From positions 1-64,000 of the forward strand of contig NZ_JBGKBE010000013.1 in assembly GCF_041358175.1 (NCBI RefSeq): a stretch of DNA of 64,000 nt, given 5' to 3'. The notes under the pieces were generated by a model. The model worked only from the letters and a program-made list of their open reading frames with translations, ran no database searches and had not been told where the DNA came from. Positions 54,523 to 63,909 of this stretch are shown here, piece after piece; positions within the stretch are counted from its first letter, which is position 1, and each line of letters opens with the position of its first letter. The DNA is from Muriicola sp041358175. Lineage in GTDB: Bacteria; Bacteroidota; Bacteroidia; Flavobacteriales; Flavobacteriaceae. A program made the position numbers and the translations under genes.

Positions 54523-54565
54523 CAAAGATGCAACCTCAGTTGTCAGTAAAAAATGACATTTATCA
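54523..54565 (-). promoter_or_regulatory. Fnr-type class II promoter of ccoI
   Basis: On the minus strand TGATAAATGTCA (54565-54554) is followed after 23 bp by CATCTTTG (54530-54523), seven of eight matches to TAnnTTTG. It predicts a leader of about 19 nt to ATG 54500. Confidence 0.75.
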
Positions 54566-54681
54566 GGTAAAAAATTAAAAACAATCAAACACAATTGAAT
54601 GGTGAGATAGGGAAAAATCCTGAAAGTGCTATGGCGACCTTTATAAATTATCTTACCTTAGAGGGATGAAAGCCGTACCTC

Positions 54682-55371
54682 ATGAAAAACAGATGTGAGA
54701 ACTGTATTGTCAGACAATTCAACTCTTTGCGGGCAATGAGCAAGGAGGAATTAAAACGGGTTTCCGACTCCAAGATTACCAGGACGATAAAGAAAGGGCA
54801 GGCTATTTTCGAAGAGGGTGAAAAACTCAATGGTGTCTATTGTGTTCGTGATGGGGTATCAAAACTTTCCAAGCTTAGTGCCAATGGCAAGGACCAGATT
54901 GTAAAACTTGCCAGCAAAGGGGAAGTGATGGGTCAGAGATCTGTAATTGCTGAGGAATCAACAAATCTTAGCGCAGTTGCCGTAAGCGATATGGAGGTTT
55001 GCTTTATTCCTAAGGAGGGGATTGTGGATGCCCTTCATAAGAATCCAAACTTTACGGTAGAGGTATTGCGTCATATGGCCCACGATTTACGGGAAGCCGA
55101 TGATGTAATAGTCAATATGTCTCAAAAGACAGTAAAACAGCGTATCGCTGAAGCATTCTTATACTTAAGAGATAATTTTGGGGCTGATACTGACGGCTTC
55201 CTCAACGTAACCCTGTCTCGTGAAGATATTGCCAATGTGGTAGGTACGGCAACCGAATCTTGCATCAGGATTATTTCTGAATTCAAGAAAAAGAAATACA
55301 TCAAAACTTCCGGAAAAAAGATTGGTGTAGTGGATGAAAAGAAGCTACGAGACCTGGTCGATGGGTTCTGA
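54682..55371 (+). CDS. Crp/Fnr-family regulator, Fnr-like
   Basis: The 229-residue protein starts MKNRCENCIVRQFNSL, with a CxxC pair (Cys5, Cys8) as in Fnr-type oxygen sensors of Bacteroidota. It has a cNMP-fold sensor domain (IFEEGEKLNGVYCVRDG), a long dimer helix (about 118-140) and a helix-turn-helix with VTLSREDIANVVGTATESCIRIISEF, whose recognition helix carries the Fnr-like E-x2-R core. Further cysteines occur at about residues 54 and 101. Its location between ccoI and a usp gene, each with a TGA-N6-TCA site, makes it the prime candidate to bind those sites. Confidence 0.88.
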   Translation: MKNRCENCIVRQFNSLRAMSKEELKRVSDSKITRTIKKGQAIFEEGEKLNGVYCVRDGVSKLSKLSANGKDQIVKLASKGEVMGQRSVIAEESTNLSAVAVSDMEVCFIPKEGIVDALHKNPNFTVEVLRHMAHDLREADDVIVNMSQKTVKQRIAEAFLYLRDNFGADTDGFLNVTLSREDIANVVGTATESCIRIISEFKKKKYIKTSGKKIGVVDEKKLRDLVDGF

Positions 55372-55451
55372 ATAACATCATTTTTTTCAAGAGTATTTTC
55401 CCTTCAAGGGTCATCAATAATTGATTGTCCCCTTCAAACCTCCTGTAAACC

Positions 55452-55494
55452 TGACAAAAGTCATTGTTTCAGCCGAATGTCATTTCTACTTTTA
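55452..55494 (+). promoter_or_regulatory. Fnr-type class II promoter of the usp gene
   Basis: TGACAAAAGTCA (55452-55463) is followed after 23 bp by TACTTTTA (55487-55494), seven of eight matches to TAnnTTTG. The start codon at 55519 is about 24 bp further on. Confidence 0.7.
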
Positions 55495-55518
55495 CCCCTG
55501 TTACTGTTTAAAATTCCT

Positions 55519-56421
55519 ATGAAGCATATCCTGTTACCCACCGATTTTTCAGAAAATTCATGGAATGCCATTGCGTATATCCTTGAATTACTAAAGAAGG
55601 AGGAATGTACATTTCATTTACTGAATACCTATACTCCGGTGATACCCAATAGTCGGTTTATGGCATCCAGTTTTCAGGGGAAGGTACTTGAAGATGGCAG
55701 TAAAGAGAATTCCTTAAAAGGCTTAAAAGATATCCTCGCGAGAATCAGGAAATCTTACAGTAATAAATATCACACTTTTAAGATAAAATCATCTTTTAAC
55801 CTCCTTGTTGAGGAGATCAGAAATATAATCGAGGAGGAAGGTATTGATCTTATCGTAACCGGAACAAAAGGCGCTTCGGGAATTGAGGAGGTATTTCTTG
55901 GGAGCAATACTGTTAGGATCATCAAGGCGATCAAGGAGTGTCCAATCCTTACTATTCCAAAGAATTTTAAGTATGTTAGACCGCAGGAAATTGTGTTTGC
56001 AACCGATTTTAAGCGATATTACAGTAAATCCGAATTGACACCCCTCTTAGAATTGGCCAAAAGTTTTAAGGCGACCATCCGCATAGTTTACGTTCAAGAC
56101 CAAATCAAAGCCTTAACTGAAATACAGCAGTTCAACCTCAATATCCTCAGGAAGTATTTTAAAGGCATAGATCACTATATCCACACGGTGTCAGAGTTGA
56201 ACACCGTTTCCAAAACACTGGAGGTCTTCGCGGATGAATTGGATATTCACCTGCTGGCCATGTTAAATTATCAGCACAGTTATATGGAGCGAATGACTCG
56301 GGAGCCAGTTGTTAAATCCCTGGCTTTCCATACGCAGGTGCCTCTGCTGGTGATTCCTGAATTAGGCATGAACGGACCTAAACATTCCAGACCAAAAAAA
56401 GATTTGCAACTGGTAAAATAA
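55519..56421 (+). CDS. Universal stress protein, tandem Usp domains
   Basis: The chosen ATG gives MKHILLPTDFSENSWNAIAY, the standard Usp opening. The longer frame from 55477 would begin inside the promoter box. The 300-residue chain has a first Usp domain with VTGTKGASGIEEVFLGSNTV (ATP-type G-X2-G-X9-G-S/N), followed by a second, more degenerate domain (about 160-285) in which the glycine-rich motif is replaced by LNYQHSYMERMTREPVVKS. It is probably induced at low oxygen, by the Fnr-type site. Confidence 0.88.
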   Translation: MKHILLPTDFSENSWNAIAYILELLKKEECTFHLLNTYTPVIPNSRFMASSFQGKVLEDGSKENSLKGLKDILARIRKSYSNKYHTFKIKSSFNLLVEEIRNIIEEEGIDLIVTGTKGASGIEEVFLGSNTVRIIKAIKECPILTIPKNFKYVRPQEIVFATDFKRYYSKSELTPLLELAKSFKATIRIVYVQDQIKALTEIQQFNLNILRKYFKGIDHYIHTVSELNTVSKTLEVFADELDIHLLAMLNYQHSYMERMTREPVVKSLAFHTQVPLLVIPELGMNGPKHSRPKKDLQLVK

Positions 56422-56422
56422 A

Positions 56423-56641
56423 CTACTCTTTGATAGGATAGTCCTCGTAGAAATCCTTAAAGGTTTTGGAGGTGGTGTAGTTATCCGTCAGGACTTTATA
56501 GACCATAAAGACAATCATAATCTGCCCGATCACAGTTACATAGAATACCCAATTAAAGGGGAAATTCATCGCGGCCATAATGGTCACTGTCAATAAAATG
56601 AGGGTGGTGGCTCCTACCCAAAACATTGCGGAGTCTTTCAT
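56423..56641 (-). CDS. Small two-helix membrane protein
   Basis: The 72-residue protein has two hydrophobic segments (about 7-24 and 29-49) and a polar tail ending in YEDYPIKE. Its last codons lie 1 bp past the convergent usp gene. No family is recognised; many such two-TM proteins accompany respiratory gene islands in Bacteroidota. Confidence 0.65.
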   Translation of the reverse strand: MKDSAMFWVGATTLILLTVTIMAAMNFPFNWVFYVTVIGQIMIVFMVYKVLTDNYTTSKTFKDFYEDYPIKE

Positions 56642-56718
56642 AGCATTTTTATGTAAAAATACTTGTAATGCTGCAGACCGGCTGTTAAGGAATTTGCAAA
56701 ATAATTGATCTTACGATA

Positions 56719-57918
56719 TTAATTCACTCCGGAATCAGTCCAGAATTTTAGCTCCTCAGGGATATTTTTTTCTTTTTCCAGCTGAAACGGATTAAAGTCG
56801 TTTTTAACAAAAAGGTACCAGGCACTTGATGAAATGGTTGGTGTAATATCGGTATGCTCCCAAAGTTGGTTTGCTCCAAAATTTGTTCCAAAATTAGCAG
56901 TGTAGGGGAGTCCGGCCGTGGAGACATTAGAAGTACTTGAGATAAAGGCTTCCTCCAGATTTAAAATGGTATTTTGCGCATTCCCTTCCTGATTAGCTTC
57001 ATTGAAGGCCATAGCCATCTGGGCCGTACCTTCTAGCCATACAACGTCTTTATCATCGTCAAAACAGTATCCGCTGATAAGCTTTTCATGGGTTGTAGAA
57101 TTCTGGGAGTTATAGAATCGATGGGCTTTGTTCAATACTTCTTCCGGGAAATCTTCCAGAATCATATACCCCAGAGTGTAAAGATCCAAAGCGTGATTAT
57201 AAGCAGGATTTTCAGTGTCCGTTATCAATACCTTTTCGTTTACATCCCATCGCTGTTGCTGCAGAAATAAGAGGATTTTTCTGTGGAAATCGTCAAATCC
57301 CTTTACAGCATTAAAAGCTGTAATGATACCTTCTGTCACTTTAGGGATTAAGGATCCATCTTCATTAATTCCACCTTTTAATCCCCCATCTTCCTCCTGC
57401 AATGAACGCAACCAGGTTTCCAATTCCCGGGCAAGGTTTTCATATTTGTTAGACTGTGTCTTTTCGTGGTAATGATTTACGGCAAGCAGTAACCACGCGT
57501 TATCGCCCATCCAGATTCGCGAACTTTGTTCACCTGAAGTGTCACGATATTGAAAAAATCCGCCATTATTTGCGTTGAATTCACTCTGCAGACGATTATC
57601 GAAATAGTCGAGTATTTGTTCTGCACCAGAGAGGTTTCCATCTGCTGTAAAAGCCAGCGCAGCCAGGGCATTGTCGTATAAGGACACAAAGTCTGTGAAC
57701 TCTGCACTTTCTACAAGGCCGTTAGTACCTTGCATATGGCCCAACCACTCAGATACTTTTTCAGGGCTGGCCGTGGTAGCAGAAGGACTATGTTCTTCCT
57801 CAGGGATATCTGCAACCAGAACCTCGGGAAGTGGCTGTTCATAGATGGTAGTTACATCCTCCATGCAAGAAACAAGAGTGAGAGATAGTCCCCATAAAAT
57901 TATGTTTTGCGTTTTCAT
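56719..57918 (-). CDS. Lipoprotein with alpha/alpha-barrel fold, function unknown
   Basis: The signal peptide ends in a lipobox (LSLTLVSCME). The rest of the 399 residues has repeated helix pairs with motifs like GDNAWLLLAVNHYHEK, LEEDGGLKGG and YNHALDLYTLGYMIL, which recall six-hairpin glycosidase-like (alpha/alpha) toroids. I do not recognise a specific family, and catalytic residues cannot be assigned. It could act on a polysaccharide at the cell surface. It is monocistronic. Confidence 0.65.
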   Translation of the reverse strand: MKTQNIILWGLSLTLVSCMEDVTTIYEQPLPEVLVADIPEEEHSPSATTASPEKVSEWLGHMQGTNGLVESAEFTDFVSLYDNALAALAFTADGNLSGAEQILDYFDNRLQSEFNANNGGFFQYRDTSGEQSSRIWMGDNAWLLLAVNHYHEKTQSNKYENLARELETWLRSLQEEDGGLKGGINEDGSLIPKVTEGIITAFNAVKGFDDFHRKILLFLQQQRWDVNEKVLITDTENPAYNHALDLYTLGYMILEDFPEEVLNKAHRFYNSQNSTTHEKLISGYCFDDDKDVVWLEGTAQMAMAFNEANQEGNAQNTILNLEEAFISSTSNVSTAGLPYTANFGTNFGANQLWEHTDITPTISSSAWYLFVKNDFNPFQLEKEKNIPEELKFWTDSGVN

Positions 57919-58245
57919 CCTAGGTTAAGTTTACAGATCCGGACCGAGGTTCAAATCTTTTATTAAATAACTGCAAAGACGAATGAAGAATACCAGTTCC
58001 CGACTAACGGCCTGACATTTTCGTTAAATTTTTGTGCTATGTGCAACTCATCCTGTATTTGTGTTTGTCATCTGTTTCCTACAGAATTGCCAAAAAGGCC
58101 TTTTGTGCATTTCACCGATGATTTACCATGGATATTTACTTTAACATCAGGTGCAGGCTTATTTTTAATCGGATTTTTCTGCGATTTGTCTCCGGCTCTG
58201 AAAGATTTATCTCAGCTGATTACTTTCAAAATCAAAAAGCTTTGT
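57919..58245. other. Intergenic region upstream of the candidate small RNA
   Basis: About 330 bp between the lipoprotein gene and the candidate RNA promoter. A plus-strand frame at 58039-58296 (85 codons) is open, but its composition is unlike its neighbours and its end overlaps the RNA hairpins, so it is not called. No other structure was seen. Confidence 0.4.
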
Positions 58246-58257
58246 TATCTTTGGACT

Positions 58258-58355
58258 GTTGTGTTGGACTTCATTTCGATGAGGTCGGTGTTGTAAACTA
58301 AGAAGTTAGTTACAGCCAATGAAAGGCTTTCCAAGTTGGGAGGCTTTTTTCTTTT
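58258..58355 (+). ncRNA. Candidate small structured RNA
   Basis: A TATCTTTG box (58246-58253) with TTTC 18 bp upstream (58224-58227) can start a short transcript. It contains three hairpins: GACTTCAT-TTCG-ATGAGGTC (58267-58286, UUCG tetraloop); GTAAACTAA-GAAG-TTAGTTAC (58293-58313, one bulge); and AAAGGCTTTCC-AAGTT-GGGAGGCTTTT (58322-58348), which runs into TTTTTTCTTTT and is a terminator. No ORF fits it. About 130 bp separate it from hmgA, so it could be an independent RNA or a leader element. No named family is recognised. Confidence 0.5.
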
Positions 58356-58485
58356 CAGATAAGTGGAAATCATCGTAATATTTTTTTTCATTTCCCGGTT
58401 TAATTACTCTTGCTTCTTTTGCTTTGAAATTTTCAGGTCCCTTTAAATTATCGTATTTTTAATCTGATTTTAATGCGATGTATTT

Positions 58486-59643
58486 ATGCCACTTTATCAC
58501 ACTTTAGGGAAGATTCCACATAAAAGACATACAGTCTTTAAAAAGCCTGATGGCAGTTTGTATTACGAGCAATTATTCGGAACCATCGGTTTTGACGGAA
58601 TGTCCTCCCTTATGTACCATATACACAGGCCAACGCAGGTTAAAGAGATAGGAAAATCCCTGGATATCAGCCCGAAAGCTGCTGTTCAGTATCACGTACA
58701 GTCGCGTTTGTTGAAGGGCCTCGAACTTCCTCCTGAAGATGACTACCTGATCAGTAGAAAGGTGATCCTTTTCAACGGAGATGCCCATATTGGTCTTGCG
58801 GCGCCCAAGAAGTCGATGACTGATTATTTCTATAAAAATGCGGATGCCGATGAATTGTTGTTTATACATAAGGGTTCAGGAACACTAAAAACCATGTTGG
58901 GAGAGATTCCATTCGGATATGGGGATTATATTCTGATTCCAAGGGGAATGATCTATCAGATTCACTTCAACACTGAAGACAACAGGTTGTTGATTACCGA
59001 GTCGTACCATCCTATTTACACTCCAAAGCGATACCGAAACTGGTTTGGTCAGCATCTCGAGCATTCTCCATTTTGTGAACGCGATTTCAGATTGCCCCAG
59101 AATTTGAAAAGTCATGATGAGAAAGGGGATTTTTTAATAAAAGTAAAGAAGCAAGGGCATTTGCATCAACTGGTCTATGCCACACACCCCTTCGACGTAG
59201 TAGGGTGGGACGGATATAATTATCCCTATGCTTTTTCCATACACGATTTTGAACCTATAACAGGACGGGTACATCAACCCCCACCTGTACATCAGACGTT
59301 TGAGACCAGTGCTTTTGTGGTTTGTTCTTTCTGCCCTAGGTTATACGACTATCATCCGGAAGCCATTCCCGCACCTTATAACCATTCCAACATCGATTCT
59401 GATGAGGTACTTTATTATGTTGACGGGGATTTTATGAGCAGAAAAGGGATTGACAAGGGGTATATTTCACTCCATCCGGCTGGAATCCCTCATGGGCCAC
59501 ATCCCGGAACATACGAAGCGAGTATTGGGAAGAAGGGAACAGAAGAACTGGCAGTTATGATCGACACCTTCAGGCCTCTTCAGCTTACCCAGGAGGCACT
59601 AAACCTCGATGATGGCAAGTATTTCAAATCCTGGCTAGAGTAA
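58486..59643 (+). CDS. hmgA: Homogentisate 1,2-dioxygenase
   Basis: HmgA opens the ring of homogentisate in tyrosine and phenylalanine breakdown. The 385-residue protein has the cupin-type pattern of the short bacterial form. GYGDYILIPRGMIYQI lies near residues 144-159, candidate iron ligands are in YNHSNIDSDEVLYYVDG (about 304-320), and HPAGIPHGPHPG (about 333-344) carries further His. It ends overlapping the hutG stop by 9 bp in a convergent arrangement. No other tyrosine genes are visible. Confidence 0.92.
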   Translation: MPLYHTLGKIPHKRHTVFKKPDGSLYYEQLFGTIGFDGMSSLMYHIHRPTQVKEIGKSLDISPKAAVQYHVQSRLLKGLELPPEDDYLISRKVILFNGDAHIGLAAPKKSMTDYFYKNADADELLFIHKGSGTLKTMLGEIPFGYGDYILIPRGMIYQIHFNTEDNRLLITESYHPIYTPKRYRNWFGQHLEHSPFCERDFRLPQNLKSHDEKGDFLIKVKKQGHLHQLVYATHPFDVVGWDGYNYPYAFSIHDFEPITGRVHQPPPVHQTFETSAFVVCSFCPRLYDYHPEAIPAPYNHSNIDSDEVLYYVDGDFMSRKGIDKGYISLHPAGIPHGPHPGTYEASIGKKGTEELAVMIDTFRPLQLTQEALNLDDGKYFKSWLE

Positions 59644-60606
59644 GGCATGTTCGTGCATTATATAGTGTATCATTCCTGCAGCTAATTTTGCGGTCTGGTG
59701 GTCAAGGTCGAATGCAGGATTCGTTTCAGCTATGTCAATACCCAGGAGTTTTCCAGAGTTGATCAGTATTTTCAGGCTGGCATATACTATTTCAGGGCTA
59801 AATCCTATTGGGGAAGATGCACTTACGCCAGGGGAAAAGGCTGAGGAAAATCCATCCATATCAATTGTTACATAGAGCTTATCAACCTTTGAAAGGAAAA
59901 TGTCGAGCGCCTCTTTTACGGTATTGTAATGATGCATGGAAAACTCAGTCAGGGATATGTGTTTTACACCTAACCGACTTGCAGTCTTAAATAATTCAGG
60001 AGGATTTGCTTCTTTCCTTATTCCCAGACATATGTATTCGAATGACTCCGCATCTGCAGCGCAATCCTCTGCGATCTGGAAAAAGGGACTTCCTGAATGA
60101 TTTCCATTGGCATTTGTTCTGAGATCAAAATGGGCATCAAAGTTGATGATCCCAAGCTTCTTTCCTGTGCCAAGCGCCCTTCTTAACCCCCGGTAGTGCC
60201 CGTAAGCAATATCATGTCCTCCTCCCAACAAAATTGGAATTCCCCCACTATTGACAAGAGTGGCAGTTTTGGTTGCCAGCATTTCCTGACTTCCCTCTAA
60301 ATCGCCTTCGGGGCAAAGAATATTTCCTGTATCCACCAATAAGACTTCCCTCTGAAGATGATTGGCTAATTTACCCAGTTCCTTACGGATAGCATCAGGT
60401 CCTTCAACAGCGCCTGGTCGACCGGAATTTCTGCGAACCCCTTCGTCACAGGCATACCCCAAAAGGGCATAAGCAGGGCGGTTTGATGGAAGTTGAAATT
60501 CTTTGCTGAGGTCTTTCAAGATTACTTTTTCATGCAGATATTCCTGGCTGTCCGAATTACGGCCTTTCCAAATTGATTTTTCAGGTATCTTGTAAAAATG
60601 CTTCAT
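59635..60606 (-). CDS. hutG: Formimidoylglutamase
   Basis: HutG hydrolyses N-formimidoyl-L-glutamate to glutamate and formamide, the last step of histidine degradation. The 323-residue protein belongs to the arginase/ureohydrolase family: manganese-binding motifs GGGHDIAYGHYRG, NFDAHFDLR and TIDMDGFSSAFSPGVSA are intact. The frame is open from 60657, but that start lies within hutU; ATG 60606 (MKHFYKIPEKS) is preferred. It follows hutU by 19 bp. Confidence 0.93.
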   Translation of the reverse strand: MKHFYKIPEKSIWKGRNSDSQEYLHEKVILKDLSKEFQLPSNRPAYALLGYACDEGVRRNSGRPGAVEGPDAIRKELGKLANHLQREVLLVDTGNILCPEGDLEGSQEMLATKTATLVNSGGIPILLGGGHDIAYGHYRGLRRALGTGKKLGIINFDAHFDLRTNANGNHSGSPFFQIAEDCAADAESFEYICLGIRKEANPPELFKTASRLGVKHISLTEFSMHHYNTVKEALDIFLSKVDKLYVTIDMDGFSSAFSPGVSASSPIGFSPEIVYASLKILINSGKLLGIDIAETNPAFDLDHQTAKLAAGMIHYIMHEHALL

Positions 60607-60625
60607 GGTAATGGGCCTCCCGGAC

Positions 60626-62653
60626 TTAAAAGAGATTGTCAATAATTTTATCTTCAACTGTATTGGGCAGGGTGATCTTTAATTCAGGAGTGCGCTTCAT
60701 TTCCCGTTTGATGGCAAAGAGGGCTTCGGTATTTCTGGCCCAGCTCCTCCTGGCAATTCCATTGTTCACATCGTAAAAGAGCATATTCCTGATTCTCCTG
60801 TCACACTCTTCGCTTCCGTCTAGAACCATACCGAAACCACCATTGATCACCTCTCCCCAGCCTACGCCTCCACCATTGTGGATAGATACCCAACTGGCTC
60901 CTCTGAAACTATCACCTATGACATTGTGTATGGCCATATCTGCTGTAAACCTGCTGCCGTCATAAATATTACTGGTTTCCCGGAAGGGAGAATCTGTTCC
61001 ACTCACGTCGTGATGGTCACGACCCAATACTATCGGGGCCGTGATTTGTCCTTTCCTGATCGCCTTATTAAAGGCGAGGGCAATAGTCATCCTGCCTTCG
61101 GCATCAGCATACAATATTCTTGCCTGAGAGCCCACAACCAGTTTGTTTTGTTCGGCTTGTTCAATCCACAAAATATTGTCCTGCATTTGTTGGCTGATCT
61201 CTTCGGGCGCCCCATCCTGAATTTCCTTCATTACCTCCAGGGCGATTGTATCCGACTTATGAAGGTCTTTATGATCTCCTGAGGTGCACACCCACCTGAA
61301 CGGACCAAATCCGTAATCAAAACACAGGGGGCCAAGAATATCCTGTACATAGGATGGGTATCTGAAATCGATTTTATTTGCGGCCATTACATCAGCCCCG
61401 GCTTTGGATGCTTCCAGTAGAAATGCATTGCCGTAATCAAAGAAATATGTCCCTTTCCGGGCATGGGCATTGATCAGGGTCACCTGCTTTCTCAACGACA
61501 CCTGTACTTTGGATTTAAACAGATCAGGATCTTCAACCATAAGGGTATTCGCCTGTTCAAAAGACAATCCCGCAGGGTAATATCCTCCTGCCCAGGGGTT
61601 GTGAAGGGAGGTCTGGTCTGATCCCAGGCTTACAAAAATATCCTCTTCTAAGAACCGTTCCCAGATATCGACCACATTTCCAACGTATGCCAGGGAAACT
61701 ACTTCCGAATCATCCATGGCTCTTTGCGTTCGTGTGACGAGTTCAGGCAGAGAAGTATAAATTTCGTCTACCCAGCCCTGTTGATGTCTTTTTTTGGCAG
61801 CTGCCGGATTTACCTCTGCACAAACGGTGATACATTGAGCGATATTTCCGGCTTTGGGCTGGGCCCCGCTCATCCCACCTAACCCGGAGGTCAGGAATAC
61901 TTTCCCATTGGGTGTTTCGCCCTTACGTAGTACTTTCCGGAAGGCATTCATGACGGTGATCGTTGTGCCGTGCACAATTCCCTGCGGTCCTATGTACATA
62001 TAGGAACCCGCAGTCATCTGGCCGTACTGGGTAACACCGAGGGCGTTGAATCGTTCCCAGTCGTCAGGTTTGGAATAATTCGGAATCATCATTCCATTGG
62101 TGACGACCACTCTGGGGGCTTCTTTTGTAGACGGAAATAAACCCATAGGATGGCCTGAATACATATGCAGAGTTTGTTGCTCCGACATAGTGGCCAGGTA
62201 TTTCATGGTAAGCAGGTACTGTGCCCAGTTCTGAAATACGGCTCCATTCCCGCCATAAGTGATCAGCTCATCGGGGTGCTGGGCTACGGCAGGATCCAGA
62301 TTATTCTGTATCATGAGCATTATAGCTGCCGCCTCGGTGGTTTTTGCGGGGTAAGCCGAAATAGGCCGGGCATAAATGGGGTATTTCGGTTTAAATCGGA
62401 ACATATAGATACGCCCGTATTTCAATAGTTCCGCGGCAAATTCTCCAGCCAATTCCTTATGCCAGGCTTCGGGAAAGTAACGCAAGGCATTTTTTACAGC
62501 AAGACGTTTTTCATCTTCAGAAAGAATCTGCTTTCGCGATGGCGCATGGCTTACGTCATCCCCTAATTCCCTTTTTGGCGGTAATGTATCAGGAATACCC
62601 TGAAGGATGTCCGCTTTAAACAAATCTATGTCGTAGGTTTCTGATGCCTTCAT
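60626..62653 (-). CDS. hutU: Urocanate hydratase
   Basis: HutU hydrates urocanate to imidazolonepropionate using tightly bound NAD+. The 675-residue chain has YMYIGPQGIVHGTTITVMNA, FLTSGLGGMSGAQPKAG (NAD-binding), LGSDQTSLHNPWAGGYYPAGL and SIHNGGGVGWGEVINGGFGMVLD. It is about 110 residues longer than the well-known 555-residue proteobacterial enzymes, as expected for the Bacteroidota type. Its start overlaps the hutI stop by 4 bp. Confidence 0.95.
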   Translation of the reverse strand: MKASETYDIDLFKADILQGIPDTLPPKRELGDDVSHAPSRKQILSEDEKRLAVKNALRYFPEAWHKELAGEFAAELLKYGRIYMFRFKPKYPIYARPISAYPAKTTEAAAIMLMIQNNLDPAVAQHPDELITYGGNGAVFQNWAQYLLTMKYLATMSEQQTLHMYSGHPMGLFPSTKEAPRVVVTNGMMIPNYSKPDDWERFNALGVTQYGQMTAGSYMYIGPQGIVHGTTITVMNAFRKVLRKGETPNGKVFLTSGLGGMSGAQPKAGNIAQCITVCAEVNPAAAKKRHQQGWVDEIYTSLPELVTRTQRAMDDSEVVSLAYVGNVVDIWERFLEEDIFVSLGSDQTSLHNPWAGGYYPAGLSFEQANTLMVEDPDLFKSKVQVSLRKQVTLINAHARKGTYFFDYGNAFLLEASKAGADVMAANKIDFRYPSYVQDILGPLCFDYGFGPFRWVCTSGDHKDLHKSDTIALEVMKEIQDGAPEEISQQMQDNILWIEQAEQNKLVVGSQARILYADAEGRMTIALAFNKAIRKGQITAPIVLGRDHHDVSGTDSPFRETSNIYDGSRFTADMAIHNVIGDSFRGASWVSIHNGGGVGWGEVINGGFGMVLDGSEECDRRIRNMLFYDVNNGIARRSWARNTEALFAIKREMKRTPELKITLPNTVEDKIIDNLF

Positions 62654-63906
62654 TGTTCTATTTTAGAATATACAATGTTTCCCTTTTTAACGGTATAGCT
62701 GGGTTTTAGGCTCCCCTGATGATACAATATTTCCCTGTGGTCTGCTGTAGGGAATAGGGCGATATCCGCCAACATGCCTTTAACCAGTGCCCCTCTGTCT
62801 TTTAAACCGAGGGCTGCAGCCGCCCGGCAGGTGATGCCTGCCAATACCTCCGCTGTGGTTAATTTTTCAAAAGCGCCAAGCACGGCTGCCTGTAGGAGGA
62901 GTTGTCCCATTGGGGCAGATCCGGGATTGTGATCGCTCGCTATAGCCAAAGAAGCACCTGCATCCAGCAGGGAACGGGCAGGGGTAAAACCACAACCCAG
63001 GCCCAGACTCGCTCCAGGGAGTGCAACGGCGATTACATCGCTTTTAGCCAGGGCATCAATTTCTTTTTGGGTACTTGCCTCAAGATGGTCTGCACTTAGT
63101 GCCTTACATTCTATAGCAACTTCACTGCCCCCAGTTGAGAACTGATCGGCATGGAGGGTAAGATCAAAACCAAGTGCAGTTGCTTTTTTTAGATAAGGAA
63201 GTATTTCGGCCCTTGAAAATGCCCCTTCTTCAATAAAGGCATCTACTCGTTTCCCCAGGCCTTGCTTTTTAATTTCTGGCAGGAGTTCCTTTACCAACAG
63301 CTCAAGGTATTCTGCTTTGGTTCCATTAAAATCCTTAGGAAAGATATGGGCAGCCAGACAGGTACTAATCAGATCGGCATGGACAGAAGATCTGGCTTTA
63401 TCAATGGCCCTGAGCATTTTGAGCTCATCTTTCACATTGAGTCCGTATCCACTTTTAACCTCTATAGTGGTAACCCCCTGTTGCAGGTGTTCCTTCGCCC
63501 TTTTAATAACCCCAAGTCTCAATTCATCTTCTGATGCCTGCCTGGTTTTAGTTACGGTATCCCATATTCCTCCACCTTTTTCCGCAATTTCCAGATAGGA
63601 ACTACCGGCATTGCGCAGCGCGTAATCTCCCGCTCTTGAACCACTGAAACAGATATGTGTATGGCAATCAATAAACCCCGGGAGGGCGACCACTTCCTCT
63701 TGTAGAATGGTGATATCTGCCCCCAATTGCCTGGCCTTTACCAATAGTTTATCATGGTCGTCAAGGGTGTGAATTATGCCGTCTTCCATCAGTATTCCCT
63801 GATTTTGCAGCACCTGAAGGGAGTGGTCTTTTAGTGCGCCTTTCAAAGGCAGCCCTTCCATAGGAAGAAGTTCCCGTACGGGACCGATATATGTAAAGTT
63901 TGCCAT
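62650..63906 (-). CDS. hutI: Imidazolonepropionase
   Basis: HutI opens the imidazolone ring to formimidoylglutamate. The 418-residue amidohydrolase has the metal-binding ALPGFIDCHTHICFSGSRAGDY (HxH, about 78-82), VKSGYGL, LHADQFSTGG and ASDHNPGSAP with the catalytic Asp. It is the gene before hutU and HutG in transcription order. The upstream neighbour's stop is only 3 bp away, so the operon begins outside the window. Confidence 0.95.
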   Translation of the reverse strand: MANFTYIGPVRELLPMEGLPLKGALKDHSLQVLQNQGILMEDGIIHTLDDHDKLLVKARQLGADITILQEEVVALPGFIDCHTHICFSGSRAGDYALRNAGSSYLEIAEKGGGIWDTVTKTRQASEDELRLGVIKRAKEHLQQGVTTIEVKSGYGLNVKDELKMLRAIDKARSSVHADLISTCLAAHIFPKDFNGTKAEYLELLVKELLPEIKKQGLGKRVDAFIEEGAFSRAEILPYLKKATALGFDLTLHADQFSTGGSEVAIECKALSADHLEASTQKEIDALAKSDVIAVALPGASLGLGCGFTPARSLLDAGASLAIASDHNPGSAPMGQLLLQAAVLGAFEKLTTAEVLAGITCRAAAALGLKDRGALVKGMLADIALFPTADHREILYHQGSLKPSYTVKKGNIVYSKIEQ

Positions 63907-63909
63907 ATT

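Noticed and set aside
58039..58296. 85-codon plus-strand frame in the hmgA upstream region
   Set aside because: Its composition is unlike its neighbours, no start signal is clear, and its end overlaps the hairpins of the candidate small RNA.
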